Shown: piece after piece, positions 1 through 8,283 of the stretch
How positions within the stretch are numbered: the stretch's first letter is position 1
How the letters are laid out: every line of letters begins with the position of its first letter
Assembly: GCA_017513085.1 (NCBI GenBank)
Contig: JAFWDK010000015.1
Span: 142,951-206,950, forward strand
Length of the DNA: 64,000 nucleotides
Direction of reading: 5' to 3'
Origin: Clostridiales bacterium
GTDB lineage: Bacteria; Bacillota; Clostridia; Saccharofermentanales; Saccharofermentanaceae
Notes under the pieces: generated by a model
The model's database searches: none
Told to the model about the DNA's origin: nothing
The model's input: the letters and a program-made list of their open reading frames with translations, nothing else
Made by a program: the position numbers and the translations under genes

Positions 1-92
1 GTTGCTCCCTTTGTCACTTCTATTTTTCTGAAAACTTGTCTTTATCCATGCCCGCTTTTATAGTTAGTTTTGTTAAAAGATAGCGGTCTTTG

Positions 93-356
93 TTAAAACA
101 TCCGAATTACGTTCTTTTCAAAAAGAGAATCTGCTACGCCTTTCTTACACGTATTGCATAGCCAGAATGACATGGAGTCAAATTGACCGGGTTCGAAGTC
201 GGGGTTACCAAAAACCTTCGCTCCCTTCTTCTTTACCCTGATATCAGGTACATATCTTGTAGGTTTTTCCCCATCCGGATACCACGGAAATCCACTTCCC
301 TGACCGGAATATAAAAAGCCATGAACCATTTCTTCTCCACAAAACGGACATTTCAT
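93..356 (-). CDS. Small zinc-ribbon protein, DUF6487-like
   Basis: This 87-residue protein opens with a CPFCGEEM zinc-knuckle motif at residues 3-10 and closes with a second C-x2-C pair (CNTC, about residues 67-70), so it probably binds one zinc ion through four cysteines. A GFLYS segment follows the first knuckle, and the overall layout recalls the small DUF6487-type proteins common in clostridia. It has no signal peptide or membrane segment and should be cytoplasmic. No catalytic function is known to me for the family. It stands alone, downstream of the flavodoxin-family gene on the same strand with a gap of about 100 bases. The family assignment is from memory of the motif pattern. Confidence 0.7.
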   Translation of the reverse strand: MKCPFCGEEMVHGFLYSGQGSGFPWYPDGEKPTRYVPDIRVKKKGAKVFGNPDFEPGQFDSMSFWLCNTCKKGVADSLFEKNVIRMF

Positions 357-459
357 AATATTCAGCTTCCTTATCCTATATCATTAATCCAACAAAGGAC
401 CTTCTTTTGTCCCAATCATTATACCATTTTGTAAATAGCGCGGCTCTACTATTAATACG

Positions 460-1023
460 CTATGCCATTGCATTTCCATCGTTAAAGAAACTACTAATAT
501 CTATAACTCCTTGAACGGTTTTCTCATCCCGGATCGCCGGCACGCTGTTCGTGTTATGACTAGATACCAGCTCGTGAATATCACGACAGTTCATGTGATG
601 CAGAAGTGTGCACGCCGTTCCAAATGCTTTTTCCATATTGCCGTCCCCACCACCAACCAGAATGACTGCGCCTTTCTTCACTTTCGGAATCGGTTTTTCT
701 TTTCGAAAAGCACTGGCACAGAAGTATGTCTGTAAACGGCTTCCGACATCAAGTGTTTTTCCTGTCAGTTCCGAAAAATACACCGGAGATGCAATCAGTA
801 TGTTGTCACAGTCCTGTATATACTCATACACCTGCTGCATTTCATCGTTAATGGCACAGCCCGGATTCGTCCAGCAATACCGGCAATCCATACACGGTGA
901 GATATCGCATCGGTATGCATTCACGATCTTAATTTCACCTTGAAGTTTAGAAACAATCAAGTCAATAAGATTGGCGGTATCACCTGATACTCTTGGTGAC
1001 CCATTGAAAATTAATGTCTTCAA
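460..1023 (-). CDS. Flavodoxin-family NAD(P)H-dependent oxidoreductase
   Basis: A 187-residue protein beginning MKTLIFNGSPR, the phosphate-binding start of the NADPH-dependent FMN reductase / iron-sulfur flavoprotein fold. A cysteine cluster (PCMDCRYCW, about residues 43-51) recalls flavoproteins that also hold an iron-sulfur centre, and SPVYF (about 80-84) is the usual second flavin-contact loop. It probably binds FMN and passes electrons from NAD(P)H to an unknown acceptor. The start is TTG at 1023, chosen because GGAGG lies just upstream and the GSPR motif must be near the N-terminus. Its 5' end overlaps the remains of a RhuM-like gene, so the start region sits on a junction of decayed DNA. 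Confidence 0.8.
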   Translation of the reverse strand: MKTLIFNGSPRVSGDTANLIDLIVSKLQGEIKIVNAYRCDISPCMDCRYCWTNPGCAINDEMQQVYEYIQDCDNILIASPVYFSELTGKTLDVGSRLQTYFCASAFRKEKPIPKVKKGAVILVGGGDGNMEKAFGTACTLLHHMNCRDIHELVSSHNTNSVPAIRDEKTVQGVIDISSFFNDGNAMA

Positions 1024-1387
1024 GATATTGCCTCCGCACTATGATTCTAGAATAATTGATTTGGTGAAGTCGCAAATAAAGATAGTGATTGGTGTTATAA
1101 GTTTTACCGTCTAGGGCAGTTATTCGAAATTTTCGAATAACTGAATTTTCCTGCAATTCACTGTCTGCAAGGATCTTCTTAATATGATAATTGATAGTAT
1201 TAGGCTCAACATCATAAAGCTGCGCCATTAGTTTCTGCGTAAGCCAGATATTCTCATCCTCATAACGCATCTCAATCCCGGTATCTTCACCATCGGTTCC
1301 GGTAGATGCAATATAAGTAAGATATTCCGATGCGCTTGATCTTACAGACAATCCTTCTTTTTTCTTGTTTTTATTCGCGTCAGACAT
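980..1387 (-). pseudogene. RhuM-family remnant, C-terminally truncated
   Basis: The reading frame keeps the N-terminal part of the RhuM family: an EMRYEDENIWLTQKLMAQLY segment, then a helix-turn-helix-like stretch, then ALDGKTYNTNHY, which matches the family's conserved DGKxYxTxHY. After this point the similarity is lost and the frame soon ends, at about 135 residues where the family usually has about 300 or more. RhuM-like proteins are common in islands, often with toxin-antitoxin or restriction genes, and their role is poorly known. The remnant overlaps the start of the flavodoxin-family gene. It begins at an ATG inside the end of a broken MntA-like gene, the place HepT occupies in the intact copy near 7.8 kb. 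Confidence 0.65.
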
Positions 1388-1622
1388 AGATTCGAATACC
1401 ATCCTTTAGTATTTCGTCTGTTAATTCTATATTGTTCTTTAGCTGGTCTAAATCCAGAACATCCACTCGTTTATGCAAAACTTCTCTAAGTTTCTCAACC
1501 ATTCATAAAACTTCAGACCCTTGACATCAGATGAAATCAGAAGATCCACATCACTGGATTCGCGAGCCTTTCCCTTGGCATACGATCCGAATAGAATACA
1601 ATAATGAACCGGATACTCATCT
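1385..1622 (-). pseudogene. Broken MntA-like nucleotidyltransferase, second copy
   Basis: About 240 bases here match 7793-8031, the C-terminal two thirds of the intact HTH-MntA antitoxin gene, in order and on the same strand, at roughly 85 percent identity by eye. The copy lacks the N-terminal HTH part and has a one-base deletion near 1501-1510 relative to the intact gene, which breaks the frame. The similarity stops just before the stop region of the lipoprotein gene on one side and at the RhuM remnant on the other. It is a decayed duplicate or an old relative brought in separately. The same antitoxin tail therefore stands before two different partners, RhuM here and HepT at 7.8 kb. Confidence 0.8.
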
Positions 1623-1630
1623 CTGACTAT

Positions 1631-2488
1631 TCACAGATCCCAATCCTCTGCCAGATCCTGATCGCTGACATGCATTTTTATATAGTCGGCATATGTGTAT
1701 AAAGGCGTCGGGAACACATCGCTGACCCCCATGGAAACATCGGCGTCGTTCATAATCTGAAGCACTTCTTCATACGAATAATCACTTCCGAGATACATCA
1801 CAAGAAGATAAGAAACATCATCGCAGAAGATCCCGACTTCCTTGTCGTAGGCAAATCCTTCCGGCTTATACATGATATAGCCGGGTTTTCCGTCCACTTC
1901 TACGATCTCATAGCGTTCCGCTTTCTCCACGGGAAAAGCAAGCATACCATCCTGATCTAGCATAACCAGAAATGGTGAGATGCCGAGATTCTCTCCCTCT
2001 TTCTCGAATTTGTTTGTATCTCCCGGATTCCGTGTTACCCCATCCGGCAAAGATTTCCATTCGACATGAGCAGGAGGTATATCTATGCGGGAACCATCCA
2101 TATATGTCATCACATACTGCGTTTTCCCGTCCTTCTCGATGGCCTCCGTCAAGCTTCTCTGGCTTCTTTGCCCCACGCTTTTCCGGTCGTCCTCTGCCGG
2201 TGTATATACCACAAATGTATATTGCATCAGATCTATTCTCTTTTCTATACTGAGTGTGGGTCCGCCCGATTCATTTTCTTTTAGGAAATAATATATAGAT
2301 CTTTCCTCTTCTGATTCTTCCGTCGCGATCGATTCCACGTCATCCGACATACTGACCCCGGTCTGTGTCCCGCTTACCGAAAGGCTGTCCGTTACAGAAG
2401 ATTCCCGGCTCACTTGCTTAGAACAAGCTGACACGAATGTAGACAGTATAAGCAGAACCGCCAGCATATTCATTCTATTTTTCATCAT
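1631..2488 (-). CDS. Lipoprotein paralogous to the adjacent anti-sigma factor's outer domain
   Basis: A predicted lipoprotein of 285 residues. A hydrophobic signal peptide ends in a lipobox (TFVSAC), followed by a Ser/Thr/Glu-rich linker. The C-terminal half is similar to the outer domain of the anti-sigma gene just upstream: both carry a SLPDGVTRNP / YLPEGIRRNP segment, a NLGISPFLV / DLGITPVLV segment, a KPEGF / KTNGF turn and a final EEVLQI / EEEIEKI helix. The start is ATG at 2488, which overlaps the preceding TGA as ATGA behind GGAGG and so suggests translational coupling. It is the third gene of a sigma / anti-sigma / lipoprotein operon. It may share or compete for the ligand sensed by the anti-sigma factor. 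That role is inferred. Confidence 0.75.
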   Translation of the reverse strand: MMKNRMNMLAVLLILSTFVSACSKQVSRESSVTDSLSVSGTQTGVSMSDDVESIATEESEEERSIYYFLKENESGGPTLSIEKRIDLMQYTFVVYTPAEDDRKSVGQRSQRSLTEAIEKDGKTQYVMTYMDGSRIDIPPAHVEWKSLPDGVTRNPGDTNKFEKEGENLGISPFLVMLDQDGMLAFPVEKAERYEIVEVDGKPGYIMYKPEGFAYDKEVGIFCDDVSYLLVMYLGSDYSYEEVLQIMNDADVSMGVSDVFPTPLYTYADYIKMHVSDQDLAEDWDL

Positions 2489-3381
2489 GCTCCGCCTCCC
2501 CACATTTTCACAAACTCTTCATAGGTCATAATGATCGCCGGCATCTCGGCAAATCCCTCTTCACAGTATGGTTTCTCCTCCACCACGACGCCGGCCAGGA
2601 TCTTTTCGATCTCCTCCTCACTGATTTCTTTTCCAACAAACATATCAAGCATGAGGTTCCGGTCCTCAAGAAGCATTCCCACCTCGCAGAACCCATTTGT
2701 CTTATATACGGCAAAAGCACTGTGCCCGTTGACTTCAAATGTTTTTACATCGGTACCTCCTCTATAAGGGAACTCCCATTTCTGATCTTCATCCAGAATG
2801 ACCAGTACCGGCGTAATCCCCAAATCCCCTGAAACCGTTTCGTATTTTTGCGGTTCTAGCGGATTCCTTCGGATTCCTTCAGGAAGATAGGAAAACGTTA
2901 GAAAATAGAAGTCTTCTTTCGACATATCGACTTCGATTCTCGTTCTTTGATTTCCTTCTTCGATCCATGCTTCCTTTCTGGGAAAATACCTGAATGATCC
3001 ATCCGGATTCTCCTGCACTTCGATAACGGTCTGCCAAATAATTGTTGTCGATTCTTTCGTCGGTTCGAAACCTGTATTTTCCTCTGTAGAAGATGTTCTT
3101 TCCTTCGCTACGACAACTGTCAGATAACTCTCGCTGTTCGTGTCTTTCTTAAATGAGATCCGATATAGGCTTGAGACGGCAAATATCGTCACGGGCACCA
3201 ACATAACAAGGATACATATAACCGCCGCTGTCAGGAACCATCTCCATCTTGACGTTCCATAGTGCTCCTCGGGTTGCGTCATCTTCGTTATTTCAGCCTT
3301 CTCCAGTATCCGTGTTTTCAAGTTTTCAGATAGGCGGACATCTTTCAATTCTTCATCGATTTTTCTTTTTAGATCATTCAT
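2485..3381 (-). CDS. Membrane-bound anti-sigma factor
   Basis: The protein has about 298 residues. Residues 1-45 form a charged cytoplasmic part (MNDLKRKIDEELKDVRLSEN), residues about 47-70 are one membrane segment (WFLTAAVICILVMLVPVTIF), and about 220 residues lie outside the cell. This is the layout of clostridial anti-sigma factors encoded beside ECF sigma genes: the inner part holds the sigma factor and the outer part senses a signal. The start is ATG at 3381, overlapping the end of the sigma gene behind a GGAGG site; a TTG two codons earlier is also possible. The outer domain is repeated in the following lipoprotein. The signal is unknown. Confidence 0.8.
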   Translation of the reverse strand: MNDLKRKIDEELKDVRLSENLKTRILEKAEITKMTQPEEHYGTSRWRWFLTAAVICILVMLVPVTIFAVSSLYRISFKKDTNSESYLTVVVAKERTSSTEENTGFEPTKESTTIIWQTVIEVQENPDGSFRYFPRKEAWIEEGNQRTRIEVDMSKEDFYFLTFSYLPEGIRRNPLEPQKYETVSGDLGITPVLVILDEDQKWEFPYRGGTDVKTFEVNGHSAFAVYKTNGFCEVGMLLEDRNLMLDMFVGKEISEEEIEKILAGVVVEEKPYCEEGFAEMPAIIMTYEEFVKMWGGGA

Positions 3382-3856
3382 CGTCAAACACCTCCTTCAG
3401 TTCCGAGCGAAGCAAATCTCTCGCCCGTTTCAGACGTGTCTTAATCGTTGCCTCCGATTCACCCAGGATCTCCGCGATCTCGGCAAGTTTCAGTTCCTGA
3501 TAATAATGAAGAAGAATGACCTCTTTGTACTTCGGCGGAAGATCTGCGATCTTCCCGGATATCACATAGCGTTCCTCAGAAGAGAGACCCGGCTCCGGCG
3601 CAGTCGTTTCCGGAAGCTCTTCATCGGCCCGGTGTCTCATCCATGGATCCGTCAGCATGTCCTTACAGACATTGATCGCGATGCGTGTGATCCATGTTTT
3701 GACCGATGCTTTCCCTTGAAAATCACTTTGGTGCCGGAATGCCCGCAGAAATGTTTCCTGAACCGCATCCTCTGCCATCGCATGATCCTTGAGATACAAG
3801 AGACACATGCGAAGCAGCCCATCACCATATTCATTTACGATTCGTTCCAGATCCAA
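3374..3856 (-). CDS. ECF-type RNA polymerase sigma factor
   Basis: A 160-residue sigma-70 family protein with the two ECF domains. Region 2 (about residues 5-70) contains AEDAVQETFLRAF, a core-binding and -10-recognition motif; region 4 (about 105-155) contains a helix-turn-helix with EIAEILGESEATIKTRLKRA. The length is typical of ECF factors. It begins an operon with the membrane anti-sigma factor and a lipoprotein, each gene overlapping the next by a few bases. A candidate self-recognised promoter lies about 55 bases upstream. A role in envelope-stress or antimicrobial response is usual for this arrangement, but no target is shown by the sequence. Confidence 0.93.
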   Translation of the reverse strand: MDLERIVNEYGDGLLRMCLLYLKDHAMAEDAVQETFLRAFRHQSDFQGKASVKTWITRIAINVCKDMLTDPWMRHRADEELPETTAPEPGLSSEERYVISGKIADLPPKYKEVILLHYYQELKLAEIAEILGESEATIKTRLKRARDLLRSELKEVFDDE

Positions 3857-3910
3857 CCGGCCGTCCTCCCGAAGAACAAGATTATCGTTCCTCTTCTATT
3901 CTATACATTA

Positions 3911-3937
3911 GACGGTCAAAAGAGAAAAAAGGTGACA
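3911..3937 (-). promoter_or_regulatory. Candidate ECF-type autoregulatory promoter
   Basis: Read on the minus strand, TGTCACC is followed after 16 bases by CGTC, then TAAT. This fits the general ECF promoter form (an AC-containing -35, then CGTC or CGTA at -10), as in the Bacillus sigma-X/W groups. It lies about 55 bases before the sigma gene start, where an autoregulated promoter is expected. A similar TGTTACT-N16-TGTC pair precedes the second ECF sigma gene at 25.3 kb. The assignment is by pattern only. Confidence 0.4.
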
Positions 3938-4002
3938 ATTCTCTATATCACAGGCATGATGAAAATATATCCACGAAATGGGCAACTTGGCGAGCAAAAG
4001 AT

Positions 4003-4034
4003 AAAGGACTGGAAACGTCCTATTTCCGTCCTTT
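4003..4034 (-). terminator. Intrinsic terminator of the response-regulator operon
   Basis: AAAGGAC-t-GGAAA pairs with TTTCC-GTCCTTT around a 7-base loop. On the minus strand it directly follows the response-regulator stop and is followed by a short imperfect T-rich stretch. The position suits the end of the two-component operon. Confidence 0.6.
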
Positions 4035-4041
4035 TCCACCA

Positions 4042-4719
4042 TCACGCCGGCGTTATCTTATAGCCTCTTCCGTATACTGACTTGATCTTTTTTCCTGAAG
4101 AGCCCAGTAGTTTTCTGAGGTTTTTGACGTGATTATCAACTACTCTGTCTGTACAGAAAGAATCCATTCCCCAGACAAGATCCATAAGCTGATCTCTGGT
4201 AAGAACCGTATCGGCATTCTGCATCAGCTGCAGTAGTATTCCATATTCCTTGGGCGGGAGTTCTACTTCAATGCCGTCTGACGTCACGCGAAGTGTTCTT
4301 CTGTCCAATGTAATATCACCACAAGTCAGGATTCTGTCCTTATCCTCTTTGCGGGCGCGCTTTAAAAGGTTCTTGATCTTGGCACAAAGCTCCTCAACGA
4401 GAAAAGGCTTGCATATATAATCATCACAACCCAATTCGTATCCGTATAGCCTGTCCGAAAGACTTACGCGGGCCGTCAGGAAGATAACGGGGATATCGCT
4501 CGTCTTTCTGATCTCGCGCATCAGGGCAAATCCGTCAAGACCGGGTAACATAATGTCGAGAAGCAGAAGATCATATTGCGTATTCCTTACCGCATTCAAG
4601 CCTTCGATCCCGTCAGATGCGGTATCGAGCGTAAAAACATCGCTCATCGTTCCTGTGATGTAATCGGATATACCCTCACGGATGTTCGCATCGTCTTCGA
4701 CCAGTAATACCCTCTGCAT
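4042..4719 (-). CDS. OmpR/PhoB-family response regulator
   Basis: This 225-residue protein has a receiver domain (residues 1-120) with acidic pocket EDD at 8-10, phospho-acceptor Asp in LLLDIMLPG (about residue 55), the LTAR threonine and the KPF lysine (about 105). A winged-helix DNA-binding domain follows (about 130-223), ending in the typical RVVDNHVKNLRKLL and VYGRGYK segments. It is transcribed after or with the sensor kinase, which lies 97 bases upstream on the same strand. The length and both domains are complete. The regulated genes are not evident; the nearest candidates are the two-component genes themselves. Confidence 0.93.
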   Translation of the reverse strand: MQRVLLVEDDANIREGISDYITGTMSDVFTLDTASDGIEGLNAVRNTQYDLLLLDIMLPGLDGFALMREIRKTSDIPVIFLTARVSLSDRLYGYELGCDDYICKPFLVEELCAKIKNLLKRARKEDKDRILTCGDITLDRRTLRVTSDGIEVELPPKEYGILLQLMQNADTVLTRDQLMDLVWGMDSFCTDRVVDNHVKNLRKLLGSSGKKIKSVYGRGYKITPA

Positions 4720-4816
4720 AACCCCTTTTCCTTCCCGGTCCCGAACCGTCGATCCTTTACATATGATCCTTGAAAAGCACCTACTACCAGATTATATCAA
4801 AATATTGCAACCGGTA

Positions 4817-6271
4817 TCATAATCTCTTCCGCGGGATCAATACCGTAATAGTGAACATCTTTGTCTTCTCATCGTAATCGGCTTTGCAAATCCACTTATG
4901 GATTTCGAAAACGCCTTTTGCAATTGACATTCCAAGTCCACTGCTGCGGGAGTTGCTCCTGGCATTGTCGCCTTTGACGAACGGCTCCCAGATCTTCTCC
5001 AGATGCTCTTTATCGACAGGGTCAGATGTATTCGAAATCGTAAGCTTGGCATTTCTGCCTTCTCTTGATGCCAGTATATCGATCTTTCCACCATCCTTAC
5101 AGTAATCTACAGCATTCGAGATTATATTCCCCAAAGCGGCCTGCATCTGTCTCTGATCCAAGCGTACCACCATCTTTCCCTTTATTGTTGTCTCGATGTT
5201 TCTGGCCTTAAGGATATTTTCGTAGGATGTAATCTTATCCGAAGCGATCTTGACGATGTCATATTCTCCGAGTTTCAGATCGATCTGCTCATTTTCGAGG
5301 GCAAGCAGATGAAGATTGTTCATTATCATGTCATTCAGCTTCCCGGTTCCTTTTATGATTTCTTCCGCGTAATAATCCTTCTTCTCCGAATGAACATTTG
5401 CCTTAAGATTCTCAGCATAAGAGGAGATCACCATGAGAGGTGACTTCAGGTCATGGATCATGGCTGACATCATATGCCTTCTGTAGGCATTGCCTTCATA
5501 CTTTGAGCTCTTGATGAAAAGATGCCTGCCTGCAAGTGCTGCAAGTGCAAGGGAGAATACATAGAAAAGGATAAACTTTTCTGCATAATCCTTCCAGACG
5601 ACCCAGTAGACATTGTTCACTCTGATATAGTAATCCCAGACCATATGGTCATTATTCTCATTTTCTAATATCGCACGGTAAGAGAATGCTATATAGTTAC
5701 TTGGACCATAATAGAAACAACATGTCTCAAAATCAGAATCCCACCTAGATTTCATGTATCTGAAATGATTCTCGGTAAAGGAAGTACCGGGTTCATCATA
5801 TCCGATATGATGAGACTCAGACTCCAAAATGCCAACTACACCAACTTCATCTTCTGCAAGATTGCATTTTTCGAAATTCCCGATAGAATCGCTCTCGATC
5901 TCGACATGGCTATATACCATGCAAGGATACTCTTTTTCTACCTTATAAGAGATAATATCACTTAATCTGCTTTCGAATTCTGTGCGATCCAGTACGATCG
6001 TATACTTTTCAGCAGTTACTTCACCGTTTTCTGAGCGATGCGTTTTGATCACATTAATTTCTTCGTTGATTTTTTTGAAACAGGAAGTTTCAAAATCTCT
6101 CTGCTCATCGCGTAACCTGCGTTCATATACAATACTCAGCTTATTTTCGAAAACCAGAACAAGATAGCTTAATGCAAGAAATGTGATTATTGCACACAGG
6201 ACAACTGCAACACCCATGCAGCCCAAAAAGTAAGGCCGTGAACCCGCATACTTTCTCAGTGGTTTCTTCAT
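4817..6271 (-). CDS. Two-component sensor histidine kinase
   Basis: A 484-residue membrane kinase. One N-terminal membrane segment (about residues 15-40) and a second (about 225-245) enclose an outer sensor region of roughly 185 residues with no domain I recognise. The cytoplasmic part has a HisKA dimerization domain with phospho-acceptor His in MIHDLKSP (about 269). The HATPase_c domain has an N-box NIISNAVDYC, a DPVDKEHLEKIWEPF region and a SSGLGMSIAKG glycine box. It is the cognate partner of the downstream regulator. The stimulus is unknown. No HAMP linker is evident between the second membrane segment and the HisKA domain. Confidence 0.92.
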   Translation of the reverse strand: MKKPLRKYAGSRPYFLGCMGVAVVLCAIITFLALSYLVLVFENKLSIVYERRLRDEQRDFETSCFKKINEEINVIKTHRSENGEVTAEKYTIVLDRTEFESRLSDIISYKVEKEYPCMVYSHVEIESDSIGNFEKCNLAEDEVGVVGILESESHHIGYDEPGTSFTENHFRYMKSRWDSDFETCCFYYGPSNYIAFSYRAILENENNDHMVWDYYIRVNNVYWVVWKDYAEKFILFYVFSLALAALAGRHLFIKSSKYEGNAYRRHMMSAMIHDLKSPLMVISSYAENLKANVHSEKKDYYAEEIIKGTGKLNDMIMNNLHLLALENEQIDLKLGEYDIVKIASDKITSYENILKARNIETTIKGKMVVRLDQRQMQAALGNIISNAVDYCKDGGKIDILASREGRNAKLTISNTSDPVDKEHLEKIWEPFVKGDNARSNSRSSGLGMSIAKGVFEIHKWICKADYDEKTKMFTITVLIPRKRL

Positions 6272-6384
6272 GAATCCGCCCTCCTTAAGCTTTATGAGTC
6301 TATCATACCTGCAAATTGTATCGAAAATATATTGTCCGAGTTCAGTTTAAAGTAATGTGGTAATTCTTGTCGATTATCTTGCGA

Positions 6385-7077
6385 TCAGATCAACTCAGAA
6401 AGAGAATGAATCTTTCTGTATGGCGTATCTACATCGGATGCCGGATTTGCAGCAATCAGTATAGGTGTAATACCGATCTCAGCCGCCCCATCCAAATTAC
6501 AAGGGCTGTCATCAATAAAAACCGTTTCTTTTGCATCGTGTCCACATTTCTGCAGTGCATCCAGATACATCCGCCTATCAGGTTTAAACACCCCCAAAGA
6601 GAAGCTATATGTGGCAAAGGAAAAGAATTGCAAAACATCCAAAGCACGCAGCTGGTTCTCAATACTCGGCCATGTGTCTGAGATAATTCCAAGACGATGT
6701 GTTTTGCTGAGCGTTTGAATAACCTCATTCGCATCCGGATAAATGATGTAGTTATCCATATTGTATGTCCGATCTCTGGCTATTGTAGTGAGCTCATTAT
6801 CAGTCAGTTCCAGTTCCAGGCTTTCAGATACAATGCGGTAGTACTGATAAAACTGTTCGGCTTCCTCCTCTTGCGTACGGATCAAATGATCCCTATCCAG
6901 AAAACCCGCTCCTGCTTCTCTTGCTTTTCTGATCTTTGTCTCTGAACATTGCTTCAGACGTTCTCCGGCTAGTTCATAAAACCGGTTCGTAAACATCCAA
7001 TCTCCGGAAGCCGGATAATCTATCGTATATCCGACGTCAAAAAATATAACATGTTTATCTGAGAGAAAATCGTTCAT
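6385..7077 (-). CDS. HAD-family hydrolase
   Basis: The 230-residue protein has a HAD fold. Motif I is FFDVGYTID (residues 13-21); the first Asp is the nucleophile, but the usual second Asp at +2 is Gly. Motif II is GIISDTWPS, motif III the Lys in FKPDRRMY, and motif IV IDDSPCNLDG. The C1-type helical cap between motifs I and II recalls phosphoglycolate phosphatase-like or haloacid dehalogenase-like members. The Gly at Asp+2 is seen in dehalogenase-like or non-phosphatase relatives, so the substrate should not be assumed. A GGAGG site precedes the ATG. The cupin gene lies 27 bases upstream on the same strand, so the two may be cotranscribed. Confidence 0.82.
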   Translation of the reverse strand: MNDFLSDKHVIFFDVGYTIDYPASGDWMFTNRFYELAGERLKQCSETKIRKAREAGAGFLDRDHLIRTQEEEAEQFYQYYRIVSESLELELTDNELTTIARDRTYNMDNYIIYPDANEVIQTLSKTHRLGIISDTWPSIENQLRALDVLQFFSFATYSFSLGVFKPDRRMYLDALQKCGHDAKETVFIDDSPCNLDGAAEIGITPILIAANPASDVDTPYRKIHSLSELI

Positions 7078-7104
7078 AACTGTAGACCTCCTTCATAGTC
7101 CAAT

Positions 7105-7440
7105 CTATACGACTCTTTTCCCTCCAAATGCATGAATGGAACGTGTCCCGGCCTTTACTCGTCCGCCTTGAAGACTTCCTTTAGGAATAAACAATTCATC
7201 ACCTGCATGAAGAATATGCTCTTCCCCGTTTATCGTGACGATATACTCTCCTTCAACACAAATCATATACTCATCGTAATCATGCATATGCTCTTTAGAT
7301 ATCCGATCTGCTTTATAGATCCAGAATGCCATCTGACTTCCATCATTAGCAGTATAGTAATACCCTTCAATATCAGGAGTATTTTGCTGCGAAGCAGGTA
7401 TCCTATTTTTCTCTCTAAACATAAACTCCGGGAAACTCAT
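7105..7440 (-). CDS. Small single-domain cupin protein
   Basis: A 111-residue cupin-fold protein. The first cupin motif is in KEHMHDYDEYMICVEGE (about residues 50-66), with His and Glu ligands for a metal, and the second is GDELFIPKGSLQGG with a later SIHAFGG. Such one-domain cupins bind small molecules or act as simple metal-dependent enzymes, and the sequence does not tell which. It lies between HepT and the HAD gene on the same strand with short gaps of 25-27 bases, so it may be read through from the toxin-antitoxin operon, although no functional link is evident. Confidence 0.75.
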   Translation of the reverse strand: MSFPEFMFREKNRIPASQQNTPDIEGYYYTANDGSQMAFWIYKADRISKEHMHDYDEYMICVEGEYIVTINGEEHILHAGDELFIPKGSLQGGRVKAGTRSIHAFGGKRVV

Positions 7441-7465
7441 ATTTCTATCTTCCTTCGATCTCTAT

Positions 7466-7810
7466 TTACTCGTTAATCTGTTCTAACAGAACAGGAATAT
7501 CATCTATCAGAGTATCAAATAATACTCTCAAATCTACACTTCCATAATCATGGACGATTCTATTTCTTAACCCAAATATTGCCTGCCACGGAACATTATC
7601 TTTCCGCCTTCTATAATCTTCTGAAAGTTTCTTCGCATTCTCGGATATCTGTATCATCCGGAAAAGCATCGAATCTTGAAGTACTTCGTTTTCTTTAAGA
7701 CTCTGGATATCAACCTTCTCCATATGCTTCACGATGAACAGAAGATCTGCTTTTATTTTTACAATATAGTACTGATCATTCTTCTCGTTGTGCATAGATT
7801 CGAATACCAT
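7466..7810 (-). CDS. hepT: HepT-like HEPN toxin
   Basis: A 114-residue all-helical HEPN protein with the motif R82-N-R-I-V-H87-D-Y89, an exact match to the R-x4-H-x-Y signature of HepT toxins. In the known MntA/HepT systems this motif is the RNase site, and the partner MntA blocks the toxin by adding AMP units to the tyrosine; that tyrosine is present here. The frame overlaps the end of the mntA gene by 35 bases. The first ATG (7810) is very close to the GAAGG sequence, and ATG at 7795 has better spacing and gives MHNEKND. Gene order (antitoxin then toxin) matches mntA-hepT operons. Confidence 0.88.
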   Translation of the reverse strand: MVFESMHNEKNDQYYIVKIKADLLFIVKHMEKVDIQSLKENEVLQDSMLFRMIQISENAKKLSEDYRRRKDNVPWQAIFGLRNRIVHDYGSVDLRVLFDTLIDDIPVLLEQINE

Positions 7811-8261
7811 CCTTCAGTATTTCATCTGTTAATTCAAGATTGTTTTTCAGCTGGTCTAAATCCAGGACATCCACACGTTTATGCAAAGTCTCTCTGAGTT
7901 TTTCGACCATTTCGAAAAACTTCAGACCCTTAACATCAGACGATATCAAAAGATCTACATCACTGGATTCACCTGCATTTCCCTTGGCATAGGATCCGAA
8001 TAAAATACAATAATGCACTGGATATTCATCAAATACCTGCTTGCATTTTTGTGTAATAGAATCTATCGATAAGATTCCATGATCTTCATCCAGACGGTTG
8101 AGTTCTTTCAGTTTGTCCAGAATGTATTTATACTTGAGGGTGCCCGCTTTACTTTCATCGTTCTCATAAGACTTAAAAGAGCGTATCGAAATACCGATCA
8201 GTTCGGCTGCCTGCTGCTGAGTTAGATTCTGCTCTTTTCTTATTTCTTTAATAGCGCTCAT
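7776..8261 (-). CDS. mntA: HTH-MntA fusion antitoxin (minimal nucleotidyltransferase)
   Basis: This 161-residue protein has two parts. Residues 1-55 are an XRE-type helix-turn-helix (NLTQQQAAELIGISIRSFKS). Residues about 65-160 are a minimal nucleotidyltransferase with the active-site motif G89-S-Y-A-K-G-x6-S-D101-V-D103 and a third Asp in RVDVLDL (D131). The family AMPylates HepT and neutralises it. The fused HTH suggests that the antitoxin also represses its own operon. Two identical-spacing operators and a TTGACA -35 box lie just upstream, and a GGAGG site sits before the ATG. A broken second copy of the transferase part lies at 1385-1622. Confidence 0.9.
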   Translation of the reverse strand: MSAIKEIRKEQNLTQQQAAELIGISIRSFKSYENDESKAGTLKYKYILDKLKELNRLDEDHGILSIDSITQKCKQVFDEYPVHYCILFGSYAKGNAGESSDVDLLISSDVKGLKFFEMVEKLRETLHKRVDVLDLDQLKNNLELTDEILKDGIRIYAQREE

Positions 8262-8283
8262 ATTGCACCTCCGCTAACTATAT

